DNA of 5,576 nt, from NCBI GenBank assembly GCA_030637245.1, contig DAOVVI010000150.1, forward strand, positions 1 to 5,576, given 5' to 3'. Shown here one piece after another: positions 1 to 5,576 of the stretch. Position 1 is the first letter of the stretch. Each line of letters begins with the position of its first letter. Below the pieces are notes generated by a model. That model made no database searches. It saw only the letters and a program-made list of their open reading frames with translations, and was not told the DNA's origin. A program made the position numbers and the translations under genes. Source of the stretch: Cyclobacteriaceae bacterium. Its GTDB lineage: Bacteria > Bacteroidota > Bacteroidia > Cytophagales > Cyclobacteriaceae.

Positions 1-19
1 TCTATTTTCAATATCCACT

Positions 20-2437
20 ATGAAAATATTGCGGTTTTTAATATCACTTATCATTACAGTTACCCTTGTAATAGCACTTAATAAAAAAATCGGCCCGGTG
101 CCGCCTTTAGGTAAATTTCTTGATCCGGTTAACGGGTTTTGGGCAAATGCTGAATCAGATATTTCCATGCCTGAAAATTTCTCCATTGAGGGCCTGAAGT
201 CGCCAGTGAAAATACTGTACGATGATATGCTTGTGCCTCATGTTTTCGCTGAAAATGAAGATGATTTGTTTATGGCAATTGGATATGTACATGCCTATCA
301 CAGGCTTTGGCAAATGGAATTCCAAACCCATGCTGCTGCAGGACGACTGTCAGAAATAGTTGGCGACGTAACCCTTGAAATGGATCGTGGACAAAGACGA
401 AAAGGTATGACCTACGGGGCGAAAAATTTTATAGATAACATGGATCAAAACTCATTGAACGCAATTGATCATTATACCCGTGGAGTTAACGCTTTTATTG
501 ATCAACTGTCATATAATTCCTACCCTTTTGAATACAAACTCCTTGACTATCAACCGGAAAACTGGACACCTTTTAAGTCGGGTTTACTCTACAAGTATAT
601 GTCTGATATGTTAAATTCGTCAGAGAAAGACCTTGAAAACACAAATTTCAGATCAATCTACGGCAGAGAACTTTTAGATCTGATCTACCCTGATGTAGAT
701 AATTATGAAGATCCGGTTGTAGAAAGGGTAAACTCATGGGATTTTCAACCAATTGCAAAGGAAGTTAATGAAGTTTCTCAGAATGAATTGGCAGCAATAA
801 ATCTGTTACCGGCGGCTAACTCAAACAATGGAAGTAACAACTGGGCAGTTGGCCCTTCAAAATCCGCTACCGGCAATCCAATACTTTGTAATGACATGCA
901 CCTGAGTTTATATATGCCATCGCTGTGGTTTTACAATCAGCTCAACTGTGGTGATATGAATGTGTTCGGTCATAGTTTGCCCGGTATCCCCATGGTCATC
1001 ACCGGATTTACAGATTCAATTGCCTGGGGATTTACCAATGCGCAACGCGATTTGGTGGATTGGTATAAAATTGAATATGAAAATGAAAAAAGGGATAAAT
1101 ACCTTTTGGATGGGAAGTACATTTCGACCCGGAAAAAGGTAGAGGAAATAAAGATCAGGAACGCTGAAACTTATTATGACACAGTTGTCTATACTGTTTT
1201 TGGTCCGGTCACCTACGATAAATCATTCAGGGCAGAATCACAAAAAAACGGCTATGCCAGAAGGTGGATTGATCATGATCCATCCGATGCATTCAAGATG
1301 TTTTATTCCATCAATCATGCCTTAAGTTTTGACGATTACATGGAAGCTCTCGATAATTTTGATTCACCGGCTCAAAATGTAATTTTCGCATCTGTCTCAG
1401 GAGATATTGCTCACAGGGTACAAGGTAAATATCCATTAAACAATTTTGAAGAAGGAAAATTTCTGAAAGATGGAACTAGTTCGTCAAACAATTGGACTGA
1501 ATATATTCCCAATAAGCACAATGCATTTTGGAAAAATCCTGAACGGGGATTTGTTTCTTCCGCCAACCAACATCCTGCAGATTCTACCTATCCTTATTAC
1601 TTTACTGCGCGATCTTTTGAATCCTACAGAAACAGAAGAATAAATGATGTACTGAGCGCAGATAACGAAGTTACGATTGAAGACCTGAAAAACCTCCATT
1701 TCGACAATTTTGGAATGAAGGCTTCGGAAAGTTTGCCTCTTATGATTGAAAGTTTGAATGGCAAAACCCTTTCTGCTGTGGAAATGGATAGGATAGAAAA
1801 CCTGAAAAAATGGGACTATTATTTTAATATCGACTCCAAGGAAGCTGTGTATTATGATATTTGGTACAGAAAACTATACAGCAGTATCTGGGATGAAATT
1901 AAAAAATCAAAAGATGAAAATGTTGCATTGAAATACCCGACAAATAATTCAACCATTAAATTGATGAAGCAATTTCCCAATCATGAATTTTTTGATAATA
2001 AGTTGACTGATGCAAAAGAAAACGCAGAAGACCTCATATTATATGCTTTCAGGGAGATGATGAAAGAGGTTGCTGAACTCAAAGAAAAGGGTGATTTCTC
2101 ATGGGCGTCATACAAATCAACTTATGTCGGACATCAATTGAGAATTAAACCTCTTGGGTATCACAATATCGAAGCCGGAGGAAGTGGCGGAGATGTAGTA
2201 AATGCAACAGGGTCCAACCATGCTCCAAGCCAGCGGATTATCATTGAATTGGATCCTACCGGCATTAAGGCCTGGGGGCATTACCCGGGAGGACAATCGG
2301 GAAATCCCGGAAGTAAATACTACGACAATATGGTAGAAGCATGGGCAAATGGAGATTATTATGACCTGCTATTTTTAACAAACCCGGATGAATCAAATTC
2401 CCGAATAATTTTTTCTCAAACTTTAAATTCGAATTAA
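20..2437 (+). CDS. Penicillin acylase family protein (Ntn hydrolase), N-terminally anchored or exported
   Basis: An amidohydrolase of the penicillin/cephalosporin/acyl-homoserine-lactone acylase family, which is made as a precursor and cleaves itself into alpha and beta chains. Seen: a hydrophobic N-terminal segment (about residues 4-20) with no clear signal-peptidase site; the alpha-chain motif VPHVFAENEDDLFMAIGYVHA (positions 72-92) followed by RLWQMEF; and G-SNNWAVGP at 271-279, giving Ser272 as the predicted nucleophile and first beta-chain residue. Numbered from Ser272, His294 (NDMHL) is beta-23, Asn340/Ala341 are beta-69/70, Asn516 (SSANQ) is about beta-245, and Asp344, Val346 and Asp347 sit at beta-73, 75 and 76, the calcium-site spacing of penicillin G acylase. 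The C-terminal PGGQSGNP (756-763) is also typical. At 805 aa it is full length. The ATG lies 19 bases inside the window, so its promoter cannot be seen; no Shine-Dalgarno is present. It overlaps the next gene by one base. His at beta-23 resembles cephalosporin and AHL acylases more than E. coli penicillin G acylase (Gln), but the substrate is unknown. Confidence 0.95.
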   Translation: MKILRFLISLIITVTLVIALNKKIGPVPPLGKFLDPVNGFWANAESDISMPENFSIEGLKSPVKILYDDMLVPHVFAENEDDLFMAIGYVHAYHRLWQMEFQTHAAAGRLSEIVGDVTLEMDRGQRRKGMTYGAKNFIDNMDQNSLNAIDHYTRGVNAFIDQLSYNSYPFEYKLLDYQPENWTPFKSGLLYKYMSDMLNSSEKDLENTNFRSIYGRELLDLIYPDVDNYEDPVVERVNSWDFQPIAKEVNEVSQNELAAINLLPAANSNNGSNNWAVGPSKSATGNPILCNDMHLSLYMPSLWFYNQLNCGDMNVFGHSLPGIPMVITGFTDSIAWGFTNAQRDLVDWYKIEYENEKRDKYLLDGKYISTRKKVEEIKIRNAETYYDTVVYTVFGPVTYDKSFRAESQKNGYARRWIDHDPSDAFKMFYSINHALSFDDYMEALDNFDSPAQNVIFASVSGDIAHRVQGKYPLNNFEEGKFLKDGTSSSNNWTEYIPNKHNAFWKNPERGFVSSANQHPADSTYPYYFTARSFESYRNRRINDVLSADNEVTIEDLKNLHFDNFGMKASESLPLMIESLNGKTLSAVEMDRIENLKKWDYYFNIDSKEAVYYDIWYRKLYSSIWDEIKKSKDENVALKYPTNNSTIKLMKQFPNHEFFDNKLTDAKENAEDLILYAFREMMKEVAELKEKGDFSWASYKSTYVGHQLRIKPLGYHNIEAGGSGGDVVNATGSNHAPSQRIIIELDPTGIKAWGHYPGGQSGNPGSKYYDNMVEAWANGDYYDLLFLTNPDESNSRIIFSQTLNSN

Positions 2438-2802
2438 TGACTAGTTTTAAAGTTCTTATAAAAATAGTTTTTATAGCCCTGCTGGCATATCTATTCCAAA
2501 TAACGCCCGCACCATGGTGGTCGGTTGTTGTTGCAAGCTTACTCATGAATTTTATCATTTCCACAAAAGGATTATCTTCCTTCGTTAGTGGATTTCTTGG
2601 TATAGGAATTCTTTGGCTATTACTGGCAACAATTATTGATATACATACAGACTCAATCCTTACAGAAAGAGTGGCAGGTATTTTTTCTCTTCCAAATAGT
2701 TGGCTTTTGGTATTGATCACATCAGTAATAGGCGGTCTGACGGGAGGATTTGGAGCATTAACGGGATACCATCTAAGAAATTTGATCATGCCCACAGATT
2801 GA
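2437..2802 (+). CDS. Small integral membrane protein of unknown function, coupled to the acylase
   Basis: I do not recognise a named family. The 121-aa product is mostly hydrophobic, with four likely membrane segments at about residues 6-21, 27-42, 47-67 and 88-112. A PAPWWS motif (24-29) precedes the second segment. The fourth segment is glycine-rich (Gly99, 100, 103, 104, 106, 110), which would allow tight helix packing. There is no signal-peptidase site and no catalytic motif, so an inner-membrane location is inferred. The start is supported by TAATG: its A is the last base of the acylase stop codon, which suggests translation by termination-reinitiation and a shared mRNA. Its last two codons and stop form one arm of a downstream inverted repeat. 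A 176-aa reading frame lies antisense (2265-2795), but the membrane topology and the coupled start favour the plus strand. A role linked to the acylase, or simple co-expression, are both possible. Confidence 0.85.
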   Translation: MTSFKVLIKIVFIALLAYLFQITPAPWWSVVVASLLMNFIISTKGLSSFVSGFLGIGILWLLLATIIDIHTDSILTERVAGIFSLPNSWLLVLITSVIGGLTGGFGALTGYHLRNLIMPTD

Positions 2803-2859
2803 AATCTTAAGTGCGCATTGCAATGCGCACTACAAGTATCTCAATCTGTATTATTTTTT
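2794..2859 (+). terminator. Probable intrinsic terminator of the acylase/membrane-protein pair
   Basis: ACAGATTGA (2794-2802) is perfectly complementary to TCAATCTGT (2841-2849), giving a 9-bp outer stem. Inside it, CTT (2806-2808) can pair with AAG (2834-2836), and then comes a perfect 22-bp palindrome (2810-2831). The outer stem is followed after one base by TTATTTTTT (2851-2859), a suitable U-tract for plus-strand termination. Read on the minus strand, the bases after the outer stem are GGGCATG, with no U-tract, so termination of the opposing gene by the same structure would be weaker. The left arm coincides with codons Thr120, Asp121 and stop of the membrane protein. The T-tract is the complement of the Lys-Lys-stop end of the opposing gene. 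Termination activity is inferred. Confidence 0.7.
2810..2831. repeat. Perfect 22-bp palindrome, REP-like, in a convergent gap
   Basis: The core GTGCGCATTGCAATGCGCAC (2811-2830) is its own reverse complement, and the flanking A (2810) and T (2831) extend it to 22 bp. It is GC-rich against AT-rich surroundings. As RNA it would fold into a 9-bp stem with a UGCA loop. On the minus strand the palindrome overlaps a GTAG tetranucleotide (2833-2830) directly 5' of TGCGCATTG. That arrangement is known for REP elements recognised by REP-associated tyrosine transposases. Only one copy is in this window, so a repeat family is inferred, not shown. It could also simply be the core of the terminator. Confidence 0.5.
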
Positions 2860-3693
2860 AATCCACGAGCGATAATACTCATTAAACCCCTTTAAATCAT
2901 CCACATTGATCCAATCTGCCCCTTCATCCATCAACTTCTCCCAAACTTCAGGTTTGTTTGGACATCCCCAAAATCGTACTTTTCTCCCAGCCTGATGAGC
3001 CTTTTTTATCAGCTTCCTCAACTCTTGCTCTTCAGATTCCGGCATCTCACCATTTCCATACCAACTAAAATAATTCCTATAGTTGGTACTCGCCCGGGGC
3101 ATCAGACTTGCAGGATAATCTTCCGACCATTGAGAAATAGCGCCGTCAACTGTGAAATATCTTGTAGTTTCTATTTCAATAATATCAACTGGAGGCCCTC
3201 CGGTGAGGAGTATCTTCAGCGGACCCCAATTCACCAGGTCATTCTCATACCATTCAATTATATCCGGATAAGATTCAAATATATTATTTAGTGCATAATA
3301 AGTTGACTCCTTTTCTGATTTTAAATCGACCATCAGCACAAGCTGTGTGCTGTCATTCTTAAAAACCGATCCACCGTTTTGATTAATTATCGATCTCAAA
3401 GGATCGAGATATAATTGTTGAATTGTGGGCTTTTCATTTAAATTCTTGTCGTCATGAGTAACAATCATTCGCTTGTCTTGTAGGAAAACGTCAACCTCAA
3501 TACTTGTAAAGCCATAGGATAATGCCTCATACAATGGTTTATCTCTGGTATAATCATTATGCGAATGACCATTTGGTAGAAGAATGAAATCCTGAGCAAT
3601 TAAATCGGGAATGAGAAGTATGAAAAAGCAACTAATGAAAATGGACTTTTGAATAAATCTAATTTTGAATTCCGTTTCTTCTATAATAATCAT
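2851..3693 (-). CDS. Exported PI-PLC/GDPD-superfamily phosphodiesterase-like protein
   Basis: A 280-aa TIM-barrel protein resembling the uncharacterised bacterial and fungal branch of the phosphatidylinositol-specific phospholipase C / glycerophosphodiester phosphodiesterase superfamily (the group around yeast Aim6). Seen: an N-terminal charged region, a hydrophobic core (about residues 17-33) and a probable signal-peptidase I site after Ala33 (LIA|QD). Then come NGHSHNDY (41-48, with His43, His45, Asn46, Asp47), IEVDVF (65-70, with Glu66 and Asp68 as likely metal ligands), VTHD (78-81, His80), MVDLK (121-125), FWGCPN (241-246) and the closing GADWINVDDL (258-267). These match the order of catalytic histidines and acidic residues in the superfamily. 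The lack of a lipobox cysteine suggests a soluble periplasmic protein. The ATG is the only methionine before the signal peptide; no Shine-Dalgarno is seen. The substrate is unknown: a glycerophosphodiester, an inositol phosphodiester or something else. It is convergent with the membrane-protein gene. Confidence 0.88.
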   Translation of the reverse strand: MIIIEETEFKIRFIQKSIFISCFFILLIPDLIAQDFILLPNGHSHNDYTRDKPLYEALSYGFTSIEVDVFLQDKRMIVTHDDKNLNEKPTIQQLYLDPLRSIINQNGGSVFKNDSTQLVLMVDLKSEKESTYYALNNIFESYPDIIEWYENDLVNWGPLKILLTGGPPVDIIEIETTRYFTVDGAISQWSEDYPASLMPRASTNYRNYFSWYGNGEMPESEEQELRKLIKKAHQAGRKVRFWGCPNKPEVWEKLMDEGADWINVDDLKGFNEYYRSWIKK

Positions 3694-3726
3694 AACAATT
3701 CAAGAAAAGTATCAGTGTAATTATAA

Positions 3727-3757
3727 CAAAGATATAGTTTAAATAGCTAGCATTAAA
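3727..3757 (-). promoter_or_regulatory. Candidate Bacteroidota-type promoter for the PI-PLC/GDPD-like gene
   Basis: Read on the minus strand, TATCTTTG (3734 to 3727) matches the Bacteroidota -7 consensus TAnnTTTG exactly. Nineteen bases upstream is TTTA (3757-3754), one base off the TTTG -33 element. Transcription would begin around 3720, leaving a leader of about 28 bases before the ATG at 3693. The -33 match is imperfect and the region is AT-rich, so a chance match is possible. If real, the gene need not depend on read-through from the isomerase gene upstream. Confidence 0.4.
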
Positions 3758-3826
3758 ATATTAATAATCAATTGCTTATCCTTTACTATCTAATGTATAA
3801 ATACAATGCAAATTCAGTTAATGCTA
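3748..3826. repeat. Spaced 9-bp inverted repeat downstream of the isomerase gene
   Basis: TAGCATTAA (3748-3756) and TTAATGCTA (3818-3826) are perfect reverse complements separated by 61 bases. The right arm begins with the stop codon of the isomerase gene when read on the minus strand, and the left arm overlaps the spacer and -33 side of the candidate promoter. The arms are AT-rich and the loop is long, with no following U-tract, so a terminator role is doubtful. A chance match cannot be excluded. The rest of the 130-bp gap (3694-3823) is AT-rich with no other convincing element. Confidence 0.3.
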
Positions 3827-4744
3827 CAACACCAAAAATTGACTAAGGAAATTTCTGCCGGTGAGAATTGAAGTTTTAATATCCTCCTCAGAATTTTCAA
3901 ATGCGCGATCCTCCACCTCGATACAGGTTGGTCCCCGATAACCAACTTCTGTCAATGCAGAAAAGAAATCTCCCCATCGTACATCTCCATATCCGGGAAG
4001 TTTCGGGGTATGGTATTCCAATGGATTGGCCATAATCCCTACCCGATCCAGCTTGTCCTTATTAATTTTCACATCCTTTAAATGAATATGGTGTAATCGC
4101 TCACTGTAATTATAGATCGGCTTTATCTCATCCATATGTTGCCAGATCATGTGTGAAGGATCATAGTTTAACCCAAAATTTTTATTTGGGATGATCTCAA
4201 ACATTCGATCCCAAATGGCAGGAGTTGTCGCCAGATTTTTACCGCCGGGCCATTCATCATTGGTAAAAAACATTGGACAGTTTTCAATTCCAATGTTAAT
4301 TCCTGCAGCTTCTGCATGTTCAATGATTCCCGGCCATTTATCGGCAAAAACTTTCAGGTTATCATCAATACTTCGCGATGGATCTCTACCAATAAATGTA
4401 TTAACTACAGAAACGTTAAGCTGCGCCGCTGCATCTATGACTTTTATGATATGGTCAAAATAGACTTTTGACAGTTTCTCGTTTGGGTCCAATGGATTCG
4501 GGTAGTATCCCAAACCCGAGATATACACATTATTTTGCCTGAGGTAATTTGTTATGTGTTCAACTGTTCTTTCATCCAATTCATCGACGTCAACGTGAGT
4601 TATGCCTGCATATCTTCGCTCTGCTTTCCCTTTCGGCCAACACATCATCTCAACGCATTTAAACTTATTTGCCGAAGCAAAATCAACAACTTCTTCAAAT
4701 GACTTTTCAGCCAAAATAGCACTCACAAATCCTAAGTCAAGCAT
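3824..4744 (-). CDS. Sugar phosphate isomerase/epimerase family protein (xylose isomerase-like TIM barrel)
   Basis: A complete 306-aa protein of the AP-endonuclease-2/xylose-isomerase-like TIM-barrel superfamily, the fold of tagatose 3-epimerase, hydroxypyruvate isomerase, IolE and IolI. The expected metal ligands are in order: Glu154 (IGIENCP, 151-157), Asp195 in NYDPSH with His198, His221 in HHIHLKD (218-224), and Glu276 in CIEVEDR (274-280). GDVRWGDFFSAL (253-264) is the usual segment before the last strand, and EYHTPKLPGYGD (243-254) is a distinctive loop near the active site. Length is normal for the family. There is no signal peptide, so it is probably cytoplasmic. The ATG opens directly on the first barrel strand (LDLGFVSAI), which supports this start; no Shine-Dalgarno is seen. 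It lies 120 bp downstream of a second TIM-barrel gene on the same strand, suggesting one sugar-degradation locus. The name covers epimerases, isomerases, dehydratases and lyases, so the exact reaction and substrate are unknown. Confidence 0.93.
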   Translation of the reverse strand: MLDLGFVSAILAEKSFEEVVDFASANKFKCVEMMCWPKGKAERRYAGITHVDVDELDERTVEHITNYLRQNNVYISGLGYYPNPLDPNEKLSKVYFDHIIKVIDAAAQLNVSVVNTFIGRDPSRSIDDNLKVFADKWPGIIEHAEAAGINIGIENCPMFFTNDEWPGGKNLATTPAIWDRMFEIIPNKNFGLNYDPSHMIWQHMDEIKPIYNYSERLHHIHLKDVKINKDKLDRVGIMANPLEYHTPKLPGYGDVRWGDFFSALTEVGYRGPTCIEVEDRAFENSEEDIKTSILTGRNFLSQFLVL

Positions 4745-4864
4745 GGTTAAGTATGTTATTATTAAACTAAAGTGTAATTATTCAGGTTTTTAGGTTTAAG
4801 GTTCCCTGTTAGGAAAATCGTTTATCCCTAAACTGTGAACGCCTGCCTTGTGTCCGTCCGACTT
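4745..4864. other. Intergenic gap between two co-oriented TIM-barrel genes
   Basis: This 120-bp gap has no good promoter match, no strong hairpin and no reading frame that looks coding. On the plus strand, 4784-4804 contains three close AGGTT-type repeats (AGGTTTTT, AGGTTT, AGGTT), which look like low-complexity sequence. On the minus strand TTCC and GGAA around 4800-4815 could form only a 4-bp stem. Whether the two genes share a transcript cannot be decided from this gap. Confidence 0.4.
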
Positions 4865-5576
4865 CTAACTATTAAAAATCTTATCCATCCTCTCAGATAT
4901 CTCCTGAAGCCTTTTTCTATCCCCTCCCGGAACTTCCGCAGAACCCCAGCCTCCGCTATAGTTGATCTCCTCTAATGCATCCATCACAACAGGCCAGTTG
5001 CAATCGCCATCTGTAAGCTTAACATCAAATCCAGCCCAGATACCTTCCTCCTGCTGTTTCTTACGGCTATACTCTTTGATGTCGAGTTTCAAAATACGTT
5101 TCCCTAAAATACTAATCCACTGTTCAGGCCAACCATATCTAATGATATTCCCGACGTCAAAGTACCACCCCACCATATCGCTGTCAAACTCATCAATATA
5201 CCTTGCCGCCTCCATCGGACTGATAAGGAAATTGTTCCAAACGTTCTCAATGGCTATTTTAACTCCTGTTTCTTCGGCAACCGGTAAAAGTTTTTTAATT
5301 TCTTCCTGCGATCTTCTGTACGCATCATCATATGACACTTTCTCATTTACTACTCCAGGTACAAGTAAAACTGTAGTCCCGCCATACTCCTTGGTATCTC
5401 TCAAGGCAGTTTTCATGGACTCAGTACACTTTTCCCTAACCTTTGGATCCAGATCAGAAAGTGGTGATTTCCAATGAAAAGAATTCACTGTTCTGGGAAT
5501 TTCAAGGCCCGTCTTATCCCTGGCTTCCAGGATCTCCTTTTTATTCAATTTATTCGGGCTATCCAATTCCACGCCA
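4865..5576 (-). CDS. Sugar phosphate isomerase/epimerase-like TIM-barrel protein, 5' end outside the window
   Basis: The C-terminal 236 or so residues of a second xylose-isomerase-like TIM-barrel protein. A GTG at 5572 is available as a start, but the frame stays open to the window edge and the first residues (GVELDSP) look like an internal barrel strand, so the true start lies to the right and roughly 40-60 residues are probably missing. Counting from that GTG: TVLLVPGVVNEKVSYDDAY (67-85), AIENVWNN with Glu109, GWYFDVGN with Asp139 and Asn142, LKLDIKEYSR with Asp164, and SAEVPGGD with Glu213, ending in ERMDKIFNS. The family's usual Glu-Asp-His-Glu metal set is changed: Asp164 stands where His is usual, and Asn142 replaces the His of the D-x-x-H motif. 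The protein resembles a subgroup often annotated as hydroxypyruvate isomerase or L-xylulose-5-phosphate 3-epimerase, but those activities are uncertain. Whether it has a signal peptide cannot be seen. It probably shares a locus with the downstream isomerase. Confidence 0.9.
   Translation of the reverse strand, partial: GVELDSPNKLNKKEILEARDKTGLEIPRTVNSFHWKSPLSDLDPKVREKCTESMKTALRDTKEYGGTTVLLVPGVVNEKVSYDDAYRRSQEEIKKLLPVAEETGVKIAIENVWNNFLISPMEAARYIDEFDSDMVGWYFDVGNIIRYGWPEQWISILGKRILKLDIKEYSRKKQQEEGIWAGFDVKLTDGDCNWPVVMDALEEINYSGGWGSAEVPGGDRKRLQEISERMDKIFNS

Noticed and set aside
1478..1495. A second SNNW motif in the acylase (residues 489-492), a possible second processing site
   Set aside because: It is not preceded by Gly and lies deep in the beta chain. 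The residue spacing fits Ser272 as the nucleophile, so the repeat is probably coincidental.
2265..2795. A 176-aa open frame on the minus strand
   Set aside because: It runs antisense through the end of the acylase and nearly all of the membrane-protein gene. Its product shows no motif, while the plus-strand product has clear membrane segments and a coupled start.
3795..3806. TGTATAAATACA as a terminator hairpin for the isomerase gene
   Set aside because: The stem is at most 5 AT-rich pairs, with no U-tract following on the minus strand.
4745..4864. A promoter for the complete isomerase gene in the 120-bp gap
   Set aside because: I found no TAnnTTTG match with a TTTG-like element at the right distance; the AT-rich bases near 4750-4780 give only poor matches.
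4962..5477. A 171-aa open frame on the plus strand
   Set aside because: It is the complement of the incomplete TIM-barrel gene, which carries recognisable family motifs. The plus-strand product is Ser/Thr/Ile-rich with no recognisable domain.
5570..5572. GTG as the start of the incomplete isomerase-like gene
   Set aside because: The frame is open upstream to the window edge, and the residues there (GVELDSP) look like an internal beta-strand of the barrel, not an N-terminus.

Overview
The window is about 5.6 kb of fairly AT-rich bacterial DNA with five protein genes. It most likely comes from a member of the Bacteroidota or a close relative such as Balneolota. Three things point there: no start codon has a visible Shine-Dalgarno sequence, one promoter-like site matches the Bacteroidota -7 consensus TAnnTTTG, and the protein repertoire fits that phylum (an N-terminally anchored penicillin-acylase-type hydrolase, an exported PI-PLC/GDPD-like protein with a signal peptide ending near 'IAQ', and two xylose-isomerase-like TIM-barrel proteins). 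The lineage is an inference from style, not a database match.

Left part, plus strand: a complete 805-aa penicillin acylase family N-terminal-nucleophile hydrolase (20-2437) overlaps by one base (TAATG) a 121-aa integral membrane protein (2437-2802). The two look like a translationally coupled pair. The acylase has a predicted autocleavage site before Ser272, and the other catalytic and calcium-site residues fall at the spacings known for the family. Its substrate cannot be told from the sequence.

Centre: a 48-bp convergent gap (2803-2850) holds a perfect GC-rich palindrome inside a longer inverted repeat. One outer arm is made of the last two codons and the stop of the membrane-protein gene. 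The T-tract after the other arm is made of the Lys-Lys-stop codons of the opposing gene. It reads as a plus-strand terminator, and the palindrome carries a GTAG foot on the minus strand, as REP elements do.

Right part, minus strand: in transcription order, an incomplete TIM-barrel sugar isomerase/epimerase-like gene enters from the right edge (4865-5576). A 120-bp gap follows, then a complete second TIM-barrel isomerase/epimerase (3824-4744). A 130-bp gap with a candidate promoter follows, then the secreted PI-PLC/GDPD-like protein (2851-3693). The two TIM-barrel genes probably belong to one sugar-catabolism locus continuing to the right. They keep different metal-ligand sets, so they probably catalyse different steps. 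The exported phosphodiesterase-like gene seems to have its own promoter.

There is no stretch over 300 bases without a gene, and I see no RNA gene, insertion sequence, CRISPR array or phage gene. The gene content is largely ordinary; the most unusual structure is the convergent palindrome/terminator.
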